Counted from the first letter of the stretch, positions 12,064 to 23,661 are shown. The stretch is 64,000 nt of DNA from Desmodus rotundus (GCF_022682495.2 NC_071389.1:107673951-107737950); one strand, 5' to 3'. Notes: generated by a model from the sequence alone, not told the origin. Translations and numbers: made by a program.

Positions 12064-12277
12064 TACAGAGTCCAGCACAAATAATTCCCTCCTGGTAATC
12101 TATACCAAATCTTTTATTAGAAAATCATAGGCATGTAATTCTGTAACATAACAATACCACACTCAAGCACACCATATGACATTTTAGGTAAAATGTTCTA
12201 ATGCTGTCCATCTCGTGCAAGACATTCACATAACCTACCAACCACACTCAATGGCGTTACTTCTGCCAGACCCTGTA
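12064..12277. mobile_element. TA-flanked MITE (Tc1/mariner-type), copy A
   Basis: A 210-bp unit (12066-12275) flanked by TA. The ends form an inverted pair: left CAGAGTCCAGCACAAATAA, right (reverse complement) CAGGGTCTGGCAGAAGTAAC. It shares long interior stretches with the copy at 18548-18764, such as 'catgtaattctgtaacataa' and 'caagcacaccatatgacatt'. It has no coding capacity. TA flanks and terminal inverted repeats are the signature of Tc1/mariner-type transposons. Confidence 0.8.
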
Positions 12278-13239
12278 TATTAAGTTCCTTACATTTTCAT
12301 TGTTTAAATAAAGACAATATTAGGATGAGATGGGTGGGTGAGTATGTCTACATAAAAAGAAGTCTACAGAAAAACAGACTGTCACTGTTAGAGATTCATG
12401 GATAAGTAAGCATCTATAAATAAAAAAGGCCTTTTATTTTATGAAGTTAATACACAAATCATGTAAAGGATCAGAGAATGAAAAGAGAGGATACTGCTAA
12501 GTAAACAGTGATATGACTTATATCAAATATAGCAGAACAGGATATACACACACACACAAACGTATTTTTAAGCTCTACTGTGAGTCAGAGTCTGGGGGAG
12601 AAGTACCCCAGTGTTATCTACGTATATTTAAGAAAACCTACAAAACAATCATTACTTCTGTTCTTAAAACTTCAATGTTACAATGGCATTTTGTCATAAA
12701 AAATGACCAGGTGGGACACTGTTGCTAAATAAGCAAGACTACATTCAATCTCTAAAGAATTGAAACACCAAACTGCAAATTCTTTTGATTCTTTTGCTTC
12801 AGAATGGAACCAGAATACAAGATGTGAAGAAATAAAATACTGTGCCAAGTTATTAAAATATTTTAAGTGAAAGTGAATAAAAGTGTTTAAGTCATGAAAG
12901 CTATTTCCAATATAAACTATCAACTGTAATAATCATAAAAAATTTTATATGAATTTTAGTCCCTTACCAAAACAAACCACCATGCTAAAATGTCTATTTG
13001 CTGATTAAGAAAAGGTTCCCTTCTGATTTCTTTATATGTGTATCCTTGCTTAAATTTAATCTTCAAGGTGAATATCTTCAAAATACTCGTTACTATAACT
13101 GAACTTAAACTAAATTCATTAAAATTAATCAAAATTAATTGATTGGTGGTTAATCAAAATTAATCTTACACACATTCAGAAACAAATCAACCTGTTTGTA
13201 AGTTAGAGTCATAAGCAATAGAAGAGTGTAACAACCACC
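12278..13239. other. PAN3 intron 4, no recognised feature
   Basis: Intronic AT-rich DNA with a short (CA)n tract at 12547-12558 and a local repeat of 'attaatcaaaattaat' around 13120-13165. Confidence 0.45.
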
Positions 13240-13455
13240 GTTTGACAAGCACAAGGCACTATGCCAAGCATTTCATACCCATTAATGTATTTAATGCTCA
13301 TAATTCTATGAGAAAGGCATTATTATAATACCAACTTTACAGACAAAAAGAAAAAATGAAGTTTAGAAAAGGTTAAAATAACTTGCCCATAATCTCACAA
13401 CTAATGTAAGATTGGGCTCCAGAGCTTGTACTCTAAACTATGGAATTCTGCCTCC
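13240..13455 (-). mobile_element. MIR SINE, reverse orientation
   Basis: Near-complete MIR. It contains 'aaggcactatgccaagcatt', 'catacccattaatgtattta', 'actttacagacaaaaag', 'aataacttgcccataatc' and 'ggctccagagcttgtactct', in the order of the MIR reverse complement. Confidence 0.85.
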
Positions 13456-14789
13456 AATTCAAAGAAATCTATTCCACCTTCTATAATATTCCTTAATCTA
13501 TTATAATCTGAACCATAATTCCTAAATAATCAATCTCTCTTTGAATCTAACTGGCATGGATGAGATCAAAGAGAAACAACAGCTACAGAGACTTCAAAGA
13601 AATAACTTAAGCAGCTCTCCCCATTATCAAAATGCAAGGAGAACAAATCTTGGGAATTAAATAGAGTTGGGGAAAATTACATAGTTCTGGTTAAATTTAG
13701 CTTAAAATGCAAGCTAACATGTTTGTGGATGAAAATTCTAATTTCATCTCTACGAATTCATTCCTGATCCCTACTTCCTAGGAAAATGGGGAAGAATCAC
13801 CAGTAATGCCAAGTTCTTACTATTGGCTACTATACTTTGTAAATACAATGATCAGAGTAGAATGTAAAGAAGCCAACCAGATAATCTCAGAATGATCTAC
13901 TAGTTTCCAAGTCCAAGTGGTAAATGCACCATGGTTTTACTAAATTATCATTATTAGGTAAAAACTAACTCAAAATCCCCAAAGCTAAAATTAGACAATA
14001 TTACACATTATATATAAAAGGCATGGTGTTTCAGTCCAGGTGTTTAAATATGGTAATGATGAAGTATCAAATACTAAAGCACCACACACTTAAAAAAAAG
14101 AGGCCTCCAAAATAAAAATCTCTCATGAGATCTTTTTTAAAATCAATAGAAAATTCCTTTTTGATCATAAATTTGGAAAGCCCTTTCTTAAAAAGAGCAA
14201 GAAGTCACTACACATAAAGTACCAGTTTATAAAATAAAGTACAGAAAGTGCATAATTGAACTCCTAATTTGTTTAGATAAAGCACATCTTTATCTAAATT
14301 TAATCCCGGAAGTTCAATGTGGAGTACTCTAACTCATTCAAAACTGAGCCTTTGTTTATGGGAACTGTCATATTTTAAAACAAGTTTAAATCTAATGTTA
14401 CTTGCATAGCTTTTTAAGAAAAGAATAGACTGAGTAGAGGTAAACCATAGCTCTGACAATTAAAATGCAGGAAAAAAGAGAACACATCCATTTGCTAAGG
14501 GAAGTTGATTACTATAGATCATTAGCAATAAAGTGACAGTGGACTCATTTACATAAAAACAATGACAGTTCTTTCAATTCAAAAATCACAAACTTACCAA
14601 ACAGGGAATTAAGATTTTTTTTTAACAAAAAGGAGCTTGATGTTTTGCTTTTTTTTAATGTACTTAATAAAGATAATCAGAATCTAAGTATGGCATTCAA
14701 AACTGACAGCATAAATTACTGGTAAAATTCAAGACAAAAAACAAAATGGGGGGAAGAGACTGAAACATCTGACAGAAGTGGCTTAAATC
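13456..14789. other. PAN3 intron 4, no recognised feature
   Basis: AT-rich intron without an exon or nameable repeat. Confidence 0.45.
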
Positions 14790-15120
14790 AAATATACAAA
14801 GAGCTTACAATGAATTAAAAAAGGACAGCCCAACAGAAAATGAGCACAGGACATGAAAGAAACACCAAAACACAAGAAGTTCAACAGCACGAGTAATCAA
14901 ATTTAAACAATAGGGATTTTTGCCTATAAAATGACAAGGATATGAATATTTTTTCCATCTCTGTTTTCAAAGCTATAAAAAACCAGAACTTATGAGTAGG
15001 AATATAAATTTCTGCAGCATTTATAAAAGGTTATCTGGCAATTATCAAAGTTTAATTACATATTCTTGTCCTAGAAACTCTATTTATAGAAATTTACAAA
15101 GATAACCACATCAATGGAAA
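14790..15120 (+). mobile_element. Old L1 ORF2 3' fragment
   Basis: Diverged L1 features: 'atatacaaagagcttacaa', 'gaaaatgagcacaggacat', 'gaagttcaacagcac' and 'ggttatctggcaattatcaa'. Heavily mutated, no open frame. Confidence 0.6.
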
Positions 15121-15739
15121 AAGAAGCAAGCGTAAGGCCAATCAATGTTTTATCTCCTCCTCTGCACATTACCAGTATGTCCACTAACTCTCTCCATTTT
15201 TCACTTTACAGAATACTCAGTAATTTTACCCTTCTTATATTGCCCTTGAGAGATTTTTCCTCTGAAATTTAATTATCTATATTATTCTAGGTAAATTACT
15301 TTGATCTCTCATAACTTGCATTTCTAAATCTGTAAAATGCAAAAAAAAATCTCTTAAAGAATTGTTGGGTGATTGATAATAAAACGTAAAACATTTCATT
15401 TATAAAAGAGTAACGTTTACCATACTACCTGGAACAGCCACAGAAAATCATTATCAATATAAATGAAATCAAGTTTCTGCCTGTCACTACACCGTGAAAT
15501 AAGCCCAGATGGATTTTCACCAAATTTAAAGAATATGTCTGAGAAGCTAACAGCTATGCAGGGAGAAGGCAAAAAAGCAATGTTGTGGTAGCAGCGGCCT
15601 AAACACCTCAAGGAAAAGATGGATATCCTCAGAGCAGCTTTTCCAGTGGACAATTCTAATACAACCGCATCCAGAATGAATATTTATTCAACAACAATTA
15701 AATAAATTAGGCTAGAAAGGCCTGGCTAACACTACATTA
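15121..15739. other. PAN3 intron 4, unclassified
   Basis: No exon or repeat recognised. The block 15420-15680 is less AT-rich than its surroundings but has no identifiable coding signal. Confidence 0.4.
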
Positions 15740-15925
15740 CTACCAGTAATAGCTACCATTTATTAGGCACTTTTGTGACAGGAAATGTCCTCATACCACT
15801 TTCCATACTAGGTACTAAGTATTACTCTCATTCTGCAAATGAAGAAACAGAAAGTTTTAACTTTCAATTCAGATTGCCTGGCATCCAACTCCAAACTCTA
15901 AAACCTTAATCATTACTCAATACTA
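15740..15925 (-). mobile_element. MIR SINE, reverse orientation
   Basis: Contains 'taccatttattaggcactt', 'attctgcaaatgaagaaac' and 'cctggcatccaactccaaa', diverged but in MIR reverse order. Confidence 0.65.
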
Positions 15926-17216
15926 TTGGGTTATTACTATTCTTACTGTTTGCTGTTTGAGAGAAATCAAAACTCATTAACAGGCTTTGAGCAAGCCATA
16001 AAAAAGGAACCATCGGTACTCCCCTGTGGGAACTTGGACTCCAACAACTCTATCAATTACCATAAGGGGCCCATGTGTATCTCCAAATCTAAAACCTCCC
16101 CTACATCTGGCCAAAGTCAGAGAGTGCACATTCCCACAGCTTGGCAAATGCAGATGAACAGAAGTGGAGGTGATTCCAGTAAAAGAAGAAAAGCTCTGAG
16201 TGTATTAATTTGGAACTCTAAACACAATTTTTCATAGAAACCTTACTTCACAATATTTATGGGAAAAAGATACTGATGTGGCTGACCTGGAAATCTAAAT
16301 ACTAAGTAAAACAATATTTGAGAAAATATATTGAATACTTACTTAGATGTTCCACACTGGGCCTAACCAGAAGGATTAAGGAAGGATTTACATTGTAGAT
16401 TGCCTATTACTTTAGCTTTCTCCATAAAAGAACTCTATTATAAATGTTTTCCAGTTTCTTTGTCATTTCATATTTTATTCCCTTGAATAGAAATAATGTA
16501 AAATCATCTTTTGAAGACATTAGAACAGAAATGCTCCAAGTAAAATTTTAAATGTCAAATCAGTCAGAAAACATACAATATGTATCACCAGTAAAGTTTG
16601 TAACAGAGATTGTAGGACTAGGGAAAGCTGCTTTTAAGAGAGAGAACAATGGGAAGGAGGTTCCAAACTGAGATAAACAGGGAAAGAAGAAGAAAAGTCC
16701 TGCCAGTGAACTTTCCCCTCAAGTAGAATAATCCAGAACTGGACCTCCACCACCTAAATTTCCTCACAAATAAAACACCATGAGATAAGCAACGTTTTGA
16801 CTTTCCCTCCCTTAATCTACCAAGAGCTTTAAAATCAAGAACAGAAGAAATAAACATGATACTTCAGAAATTTCTGTCCCCTAACCCCAAAGAACTTAGC
16901 TTGTTATGAAAGCCTAAAAAATGTACAAAACTGAAAATCTGTTATCCCACTATTAGAAACACAATGGACAAATGCCTCGGTAAAGCTGTATAATGATGGA
17001 AATAGCATCCTAAAGCACAATTAAGTAAAAGACAGGCACTAAAGGCTTTTATGCCTTTATGTGGAGAGAGAGGAAGCTGAATAGGATAATGACTAGATAG
17101 ATGACCGAAAGAGGGGGGGAAAGGGTCAAGAAAGATATAAAAGGGGAAGCCAAGAATGCCAGACACTAACTTTAAACTTTTCCTAGGATTTGTCTCAATT
17201 ATCTGGGGATGCCCTG
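15926..17216. other. PAN3 intron 4, unclassified
   Basis: No exon or recognised repeat. Short open frames here have no recognisable family or codon signal. Confidence 0.4.
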
Positions 17217-17288
17217 CATAAAAACTCACAAGCTAGGTGTCTCGTTAGCACAGTAGTAGCAAGTCATTCTCATAAAAACTCACAAGCT
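17217..17288 (+). pseudogene. Retroposed 5' half of tRNA-Met, with 18-bp target-site duplications
   Basis: A perfect direct repeat CATAAAAACTCACAAGCT occurs at 17217-17234 and 17271-17288. The 36 bases between, read on into the second repeat, match elongator tRNA-Met from its first base (17239) into the anticodon loop at CATAA (17271-17275). The D-arm 'TTAGCACAGTAG' is recognisable. A G is missing in the D-loop and three or four substitutions are present. The 3' half of the tRNA is absent and there is no A-tail. Four extra bases (AGGT) precede the first tRNA base. This fits the known class of tailless retropseudogenes, where short RNAs ending in a loop are reverse transcribed by the L1 machinery through microhomology at the nick. 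Confidence 0.85.
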
Positions 17289-18547
17289 TACCAAAAATAG
17301 TCAGCAAGATGTCACAGTGCTGAATTGCTTCATTTAAGAAATTGTACTTCAACATTTAACTTTACTATAAAGATTTTTTCCCAAAAGATTTCTTACCAAA
17401 AATTTTACTGCTGACTAGATCACATTTGTGATTCACTCTCAAGTCTTTTCTTATGACATTAGTTCTCAACCTTACGTATCTTGCTGTTAAGGTCTCCTCA
17501 TGTATTGATCTCCCATTAACTCCCATTTTCAAGAAAACTCCACCTCCAGTGTTTTGGGGGCTTTACTCCCCACAGGCTATATAGCCATAATTCAGTTTCT
17601 TCCATCACCACCCTTGGCCAACAATAAATAATAGTTACTTGTTCGATTTATAAAATTATGTATTCTTAATGTGAAAAAAAGTTTTTAAATTATGAAAGAT
17701 CACTTTTTAAAAAGTTTTCTATATATCATGGTTTTATACTTTTATAAAATGAAGATGAATTGCTGGAAAAAATGATCATATAATCTGATGCTGCTGTATT
17801 ATCAAATTGTTACAGAAGTTCTCTATAAACTCTTCAGGATCTGGAGAACTCACTGCTTCTTAGCAATCATCAGATACCTAAATTGGCACTAATTAACGTG
17901 CTGCTGTATAAATGTTCTCTAGTAGGTTTATGTATTGCCTCTTCAATTAGATTTGAGGAAGCAGGAAAAATATCAGTCCATTCTTAAATTCTCCACATAG
18001 CACATGAAAGACTGCCTATAGTAAAAATACTTAACTAATCTGAGCCCAATAATTCACACACTGACAGGCAAAAAAAGCAACATGCCTGGCCCAGGGATTG
18101 GTCCAATCCAGAGTTCAGAAGAAAATTTACCTAACTAGCTATGAAACAGTACTAAACAATAAGTATGGCCTAACTACCATTTCTCCAATATCATTATAAA
18201 ATAAAATGTCACTGAGTAATCATGGTAGCTGCTTAGATCAACATGGAATTATTTTACATAAATTTGAGTTACTTCCACTAAAATTACATTAAACAGACAC
18301 TATAAATTACAACAAAATATGCCCTCAGTTCACAATGTTTAGCTTGCAATATTCTTATGCCAAGAGTATTTCTAATACCAAGAGATTTTAACCCTTCTCA
18401 ACTCAACCATTAATAATTTTAAAATATATGCAACCTGTACCCTTATAGATTACTAAATATATACATATAGCCCACTGCTGAAAAAACTCTATGTCCCTAC
18501 ATACTTTTTTTAGATGTGAATGGCAAGAAAATATGGTCCTTCTAAAA
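17289..18547. other. PAN3 intron 4, unclassified
   Basis: AT-rich intronic DNA with no recognised exon or repeat. Confidence 0.4.
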
Positions 18548-18764
18548 TACAGGGTCCAGCACAAGTAACACCTTTTTATTATAAAATCTTTTATTTAAAA
18601 ATCATAAGCATGTAATTCTGTAACATAACAATATCACATTCAAGCACACCATATGACATTTTAGATGAAACGTTCAATTAAAACTATAAATTATTACACT
18701 AGTATTATTACCCTATTACCCTACTAACCACATTCAAGCAGAGTTACTTCTGCCAGACACTGTA
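18548..18764. mobile_element. TA-flanked MITE (Tc1/mariner-type), copy B
   Basis: A 213-bp unit (18550-18762) between TA dinucleotides. Left end CAGGGTCCAGCACAAGTAAC, right end reverse complement CAGTGTCTGGCAGAAGTAAC. It is homologous over its length to the copy at 12064-12277, with indels in the centre. Non-coding. Confidence 0.82.
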
Positions 18765-18824
18765 TATTCTGTGAACTCTAAATTTCTAAGTAGAGACTGA
18801 CACATAAGGTCCTTTCAGTTTAGA

Positions 18825-18960
18825 AACACAATGAATTTTAGAGATGAAAGAAAGCAATTATACAGGCCATGCTCATCACTTCACAAATGTGAAGATTACA
18901 GTCTAGAAAGCTGGCCCAAGATTACAAAGCTAGAGATCCAGGGCCTCAAAAATTGCAGCA
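18825..18960 (-). mobile_element. Ancient MIR-like SINE fragment
   Basis: Contains 'cacttcacaaatgtgaagat' and 'gcccaagattacaaagctag', similar to the 'acagatgaggaaactgagg...caaggtcacacagct' block of MIR-related repeats. Diverged. Confidence 0.5.
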
Positions 18961-19371
18961 AAGTACTCATTTCACTAACATTTATCTGCTTCCATTAGGA
19001 TATATCCTATTAATATCTCTCCAAATACTGAGGTCACATTTGTAGTAACATTTCCTTTTATTATTTTCCTTTACTAAAGTGCATTTTTAAAGAACAGGCA
19101 CTGTATCCTCCTTTCTCTAATCTCCAGGAATTTTTACTATTTTCTCAAAAATAACATCAGTAGCTCTAAATCATATATTTCAGCTATAAGATACAGTGAA
19201 CCAAACCCTCATATTAGGAATACTTGTATTTGCCATTCTACTTTAACTTCCTATTCATACATCAAAAATGCTACTCATCACAGTTAACCAATTATTAGTT
19301 CAAAGATGTGAAAAGGCCATTACAGGGACACCTATGACCACTTACGGGCTTTCTCTTTCCCCCATACTAAA
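18961..19371. other. PAN3 intron 4, unclassified
   Basis: No exon or recognised repeat between the MIR-like fragment and the mariner element. Confidence 0.4.
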
Positions 19372-19390
19372 TACTGGGTTGGCCAAAAAG

Positions 19391-19768
19391 TCATACAGTT
19401 TTTTTCATAAAATAAAAGACACATTTTTCATTTTCACCAATAACTTTAGGGATTTGGATATTTGGAGTATATTTGGCTATCTCCTGTGTGGTATAATGTT
19501 GACTGTTCTCAATTAATGTCTCGATCTGATCACTCAATTTTATCAACTTCAACTGGTCTACCCGACCCTGGAGCAACATCCAGTGGGAAATGCCCCACAC
19601 AAAATTTGGCAAAGCACTCACAGCATCTTCTCCACAGACTGCACAAATCTTTTTTTGCATTTCAGTTGCATTTTTACCTTTCTTGAAATGGTAAAGCATA
19701 ATATGCCAAAAATGTTGCTTATTTTCTTGTATCTTCAATATTAAAATGCCTACACAAAAATTTACCAA
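19391..19768 (-). pseudogene. Mariner transposase, N-terminal fragment
   Basis: The minus-strand frame shows the N-terminal DNA-binding region of a mariner transposase: 'FKKGKNATEMQKKICAVCGE', then 'LSDQIETLIENSQHYTTQEI'. It then jumps to the extreme C-terminus 'KVIGENEKCVFYFMKKTV', so the catalytic core between is deleted. None of the three catalytic Asp residues (DD34D) is present. No function is expected. Confidence 0.85.
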
Positions 19769-20046
19769 TTTTGATTTTTTTTAAATGCATGCTAATATGA
19801 CAGCTGTCACTATACGATGTAACAAAATTGTTTTGAATGAAGTTAAAGGCAACTAAGCGTTACTAGAGCCATCTTAATGAAAATACCAAACAAACTTTTA
19901 GGCTGGCTTTTGATTTTTTTTAAATGCATGCTAATATGACAGCTGTCACTATACGATGTAACAAAATTGTTTTGAATGAAGTTAAAGGCAACTAAGCGTT
20001 ACTAGAGCCATCTTAATGAAAATACCAAACAAACTTTTAGGCTGGC
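19769..20046. repeat. Perfect tandem duplication, 2 x 139 bp
   Basis: Units 19769-19907 and 19908-20046 are identical by eye over all 139 bases, each from TTTTGATTTTTTTT to TTTTAGGCTGGC. Confidence 0.95.
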
Positions 20047-20056
20047 CAATCCAATA

Positions 20057-20645
20057 GGTCCAAATAACTTGATTTCTAGGTTGTTTTCTGCTTTTCAGTA
20101 TTTTACTGTTTTCTTCCATACTGACAGGCTTTGTCTATTATCACTTCTCACTATTGCCAATGAACCCGCTTGTGTCGAACTCTGTTCAACCTGTAGCATG
20201 TGGATTTAGAAACTACATATCCCAAATGATATAAATTGTATATAAAGCAAAGGTAAGTATGTTCTTGGCGAAAGCCTACAAGGAAGTCTATGAAGTCAAA
20301 CCCATATATTTTTGTCTATCAATTCTAGGTGATTAAAACTACCCTCTGATCAGATTCTTACTAAAAGCATCTTAAGCTTCTATCGGTTTTCTAAAATTAA
20401 TACTCTTTTCTTTTGGGTCTTTCATTTCTTAGGAAAATGAATTATTATTCACTTTATAGTAATTTCCACCAAGATTTACAACCTCCTGAATATCTTTCAC
20501 TGCTATTGATCCTAACCCCCCCCCCAAAAAAAACCCTCTCGATTATTAATATTAACATAGTAATTCTCATTACAACTCAAAGGAATCAAACTGTAATAAG
20601 TTTTAATTTTTACTTGTCACAGAATCAGTCCCTATGACAAACCTC
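20057..20645. other. PAN3 intron 4, unclassified
   Basis: Intronic DNA with a C-run followed by an A-run at 20515-20532; nothing else recognised. Confidence 0.4.
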
Positions 20646-20892
20646 AAAATCTATGCAAGGTTGCCCTAGCTGGTGTGACTCAGTACTGGGACTGGGCAAC
20701 AGCATGTGAACCAAAAGGTCGCCAGTTTGATTCCCAGTCAGGGCACATGCCTGGGTTCCAGCCTGGGTCCCCAGTTGGGGGTACATGAGAGGCTAACAAT
20801 AGATGCTTCTCTCTCACATTGATGTTTCTCTCCTTTCCTCCCTCTTTCCCTAAAAAATGAATAAAATCTTTTTTTAAAAATCTATGCAAGGT
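20646..20892 (+). mobile_element. Ves SINE with 16-bp target-site duplication
   Basis: The SINE (about 20662-20880) starts GCCCTAGCTGGTGTGACTCAG and has the B-box GTTTGATTCCCAGTC and the tail 'aatgaataaaatcttttttt'. AAAATCTATGCAAGGT occurs exactly at both ends (20646-20661 and 20877-20892), showing L1-type insertion. Confidence 0.94.
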
Positions 20893-21486
20893 CTGTCAAC
20901 CTCAATTCCAAATAAAACTAAATTAAATTTCTAGTATGAAGAGATTTTATTTTATTAACCAATGTCACCCCAATAAATTCAATATAATATAATTAAAATG
21001 TATGAGGGGGAAAAAGAGATTTTAAACTATTTTTAAACAGTTGGGCCAATTACGAAAAGTTGAAGATTTTAAGTTTGCCTTGTAACAAGGAGTTTAAATT
21101 ATGGAAGAAATCTTTGAAAATTAGACATAGCAGTCAGAAAATAATGTTAAAACATGATCAATACACCTAAAATGAATCAACAGCAACTACAACATTAAAG
21201 TCGATGTTATCTTAAAAAGAGAGTATCTTAAATACGGAAAATAAGCAAAAATAAACCGAAGGATTTCAAGCCTTTACATAAAACATTTCTATTCCATGCA
21301 CAGAGATGAAATAAAATTCTACATACAGGGGATATATAACAAAGAAAAGGGTAAACAAAAAGAAAGAAAAACATTACAGTCCATCAAAAGCCCTCTCCCC
21401 ACTTAAGATAATATTGACCATGATGTAGATAACCACCAATATCACCTCTACATTCCATTTAGCTTCAAAGTTTCAATTGTACCTAC
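20893..21486. other. PAN3 intron 4, upstream part of unclassified intron
   Basis: AT-rich intron between the Ves SINE and exon 4. Only the exon 4 donor (gtaggtac, ending at 21486) is recognisable. Confidence 0.5.
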
Positions 21487-21557
21487 CTTTCTTCTCTGAG
21501 AGATGTTGAGGGCACCAAAGTCATTAAACAAGGATGAAGCAGGTGAAGTTAGAGGAT
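21487..21557 (-). CDS. PAN3: PAN3 coding exon 4
   Basis: 71 nt on the minus strand, entered after acceptor 'cttaccttccag' and left at donor 'gtaggtac'. It completes the split Asp codon 208 and encodes residues 209-231, PLTSPASSLFNDFGALNISQ followed by RRK. This is the known vertebrate PAN3 sequence. It belongs to the long disordered linker between the N-terminal zinc finger and the PAM2/pseudokinase part. Joins exon 5 in phase 0. Confidence 0.95.
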
Positions 21558-22886
21558 CTGGAAGGTAAGTTACATAAGTTTCCACACACACAGCTCCAGT
21601 AACCCACAAATCTAATAACAAGATTTTGTTTGCGATACTTACAAAAGTAATGATAATCACATACTACACTAATAGTTAAACTCAATGTCTCACATACAGT
21701 GGATGTTCAAATATTTTCTGAGTGAATGAAACACAAATTGAAGAATACTTGATTTAGCTAATACTCAGTACGCATTTATCCAGAAGCTACGCTGATTAGG
21801 ATGCTTCTGGTTGCGTAAAAATAAAAGAATAATCAAATAGAGAAAAAAAAAAAAAAAGGTGACTCTTAACCACATCATAAACACATTAGAAATGTGTTTA
21901 TGAAGAAAGTCTACCTGCAATAAATGTTTAGAGACAAAATCATGAAAAAAATTTAAAAAGGGGGTGAAAGGGGAGGTAGTCAGCCATACTCTGAGTGGTC
22001 AGACTTGGAATTTAACACTCAGGCAAGGCCCTAAAATCATCTACTCTACAAAACAGTCCATATTTTTAAGTTTATCACCAGATATTTGATATTCTTACTA
22101 AAAAAGATAAATTAAGTTATAAAACACAAACATAAAAATTTTGTAGATTCAGAGTTCTATTACTCTATGGCCAGAAATTACAAACTTAAGTCAGAAAAGT
22201 TTCTGAAAAGGTGTGTATGATATACATTAAAATATTTTATCTTCATTTCTGACCTTTAAGTTAATCTTATGTTTCTCTTTAAACTGTGTGTAAAATCCTT
22301 TAAAAATATAGTACATAGTCTCATTTAAAGAAACCTTAATTTTGTTCACAATGTAGTACACAAAGATTGCTGCTTAATATCTCTGGCTTTTTATGCCTGA
22401 ATTTTCCTAGCGTATCCTTCAATAGGATTAACATTAATTTAACATAAGTAATAATTCAAACAGAAAGAAACTAATAAAATAGCAAGATATAGATATTTTT
22501 ATGTAACATACATTCAAGGCACTTAAAATAGGTAAATTTATTCATCCTTTATGCTACCTTTAATAGAGCATAAAAGTCAGCATATAAACTCATTGGGAAT
22601 GCCAAAAAATACTATAATTCTACAAATTAGCTTATAATAATTTTATTCAATATATTAACATGTTGCTATAGTTTTCTACAGCAAAAGAAATAAAGAATGA
22701 GATTTCCAAATAGTTATAGAAAACTGGCACACAAGCACAAAATGTCTATCACAGGAAATAATCAAACACATAAATTCTTGATGTCATCATTTTTTAATAA
22801 TTGTTAACATTTTACTGATGCAGAGTATTAATACTCAATTGTTATATACCTTTTTTTTTTTAAATCACCCTTCCACATTTATTTTT
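21558..22886. other. PAN3 intron 3, left part
   Basis: Intron of 2,037 bp (21558-23594). An L2-like 3' end may be present at 21690-21735 ('caaatattttctgagtgaatga'). An A-run lies at 21843-21858. Otherwise unclassified. Confidence 0.45.
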
Positions 22887-23128
22887 AAAATAGGAAAAAA
22901 CCTGGCTGGTGTAGTTCAGTGGACTGAGTACGGGCTGTGAACCAAAGGGTCCCCAGTTCAATTCCCAGTCAGGGCACATGCCTGGGTTGCAGGCCAGGTC
23001 CCCAGTGGGGCATGTGCTACAGGCAACCACACATTAATGTTTCTCTCCCTCTCTTTCTCCCTCCCCTCCTCTCTCTCTAAAAATAAATAAATAAAATATT
23101 TTTTAAAAAATAAAATAAAATAGGAAAA
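22887..23128 (+). mobile_element. Ves SINE with 12-bp target-site duplication
   Basis: Starts near 22901 with CCTGGCTGGTGTAGTTCAG, has B-box GTTCAATTCCCAGTC and ends in 'aaaataaataaataaaata'. AAAATAGGAAAA repeats at 22887-22898 and 23117-23128. Confidence 0.93.
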
Positions 23129-23594
23129 GATATCTGGAACTTCTATATCAGAAGTCTTAAAAATGTCCATAATCTTTGAAACAATAATTCTGTATCTAAG
23201 AATGTTTCAAAAAGAAATAACTCAAAATATGAACATGGATTCATATACATAATCAAATATTGGAGTATAATTAATTTTTATTTTTTAAAAAATAGAAGAA
23301 AAATAGTCCAGTAAATTATGAAAACAAGAGAATTCAATTTATAATTATCAAGAAGCATCCATTAAAAATATATTTAATGTAACCTTAAAGTATTATTATG
23401 TACATACATACTTAAGAATTATGTACCATATACATGAGGAATACAAATCTTAATCATTCTCTGAATATAAAATAATCAATTATTTTTATTTTCTTCCTGA
23501 CACTTGTCCATAATGTTCAAAATTTCCACAATGGACATACTGTTTTTAGAGTCAGAAATACACATATAGAAGAGGAAAAGGAACCAAGTCTTAC
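23129..23594. other. PAN3 intron 3, right part
   Basis: AT-rich, no recognised repeat. It ends at the exon 3 donor (gtaagac). Confidence 0.5.
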
Positions 23595-23661
23595 CATGGC
23601 CTGCATATGGCTTGGCACTGTCATTTAGAAGGCTTGGGGAGCTGCTACTATTAGTCATTCT
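23595..23661 (-). CDS. PAN3: PAN3 coding exon 3
   Basis: 67 nt on the minus strand, from acceptor 'tattctttttcag' to donor 'gtaagact'. It encodes residues 186-207, RMTNSSSSPSLLNDSAKPYA then GH, plus the first base of Asp 208. The Ser-rich stretch is part of the disordered N-terminal extension of PAN3. Phases 0 and 1 agree with exons 2 and 4. Confidence 0.95.

Larger units (their letters stand above)
19372..20056 (-). mobile_element. Mariner DNA transposon, internally deleted, with internal tandem duplication
   Basis: The element (19374-20054) lies between TA dinucleotides and has inverted ends CTGGGTTGGCCAAAAAGTC (left) and TTGGATTGGCCAGCCTAAAA (right, reverse complement). The minus strand carries a partial transposase N-terminus. 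The 5' untranslated part near the right end is present as two identical 139-bp tandem copies (19769-19907 and 19908-20046), so the right terminal repeat also has an internal copy. Full mariners are about 1.3 kb; this is 0.68 kb including the duplication, so it is defective. Confidence 0.88.

Noticed and set aside
15417..15653. Possible extra PAN3 exon in intron 4
   Set aside because: Exons 4 and 5 join in phase to the known protein with nothing missing, and no flanking splice pair in a PAN3-like frame was found.
12064..18764. CRISPR-like or other spaced repeats
   Set aside because: Only two copies, 6.5 kb apart, each with inverted ends and TA flanks, in a mammalian intron; a transposon explains them.
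22958..23170. Recurrent small minus-strand frames with 'RNINVREKH'-like peptides
   Set aside because: They occur at several Ves copies and are the translated reverse strand of the SINE tail, not genes.
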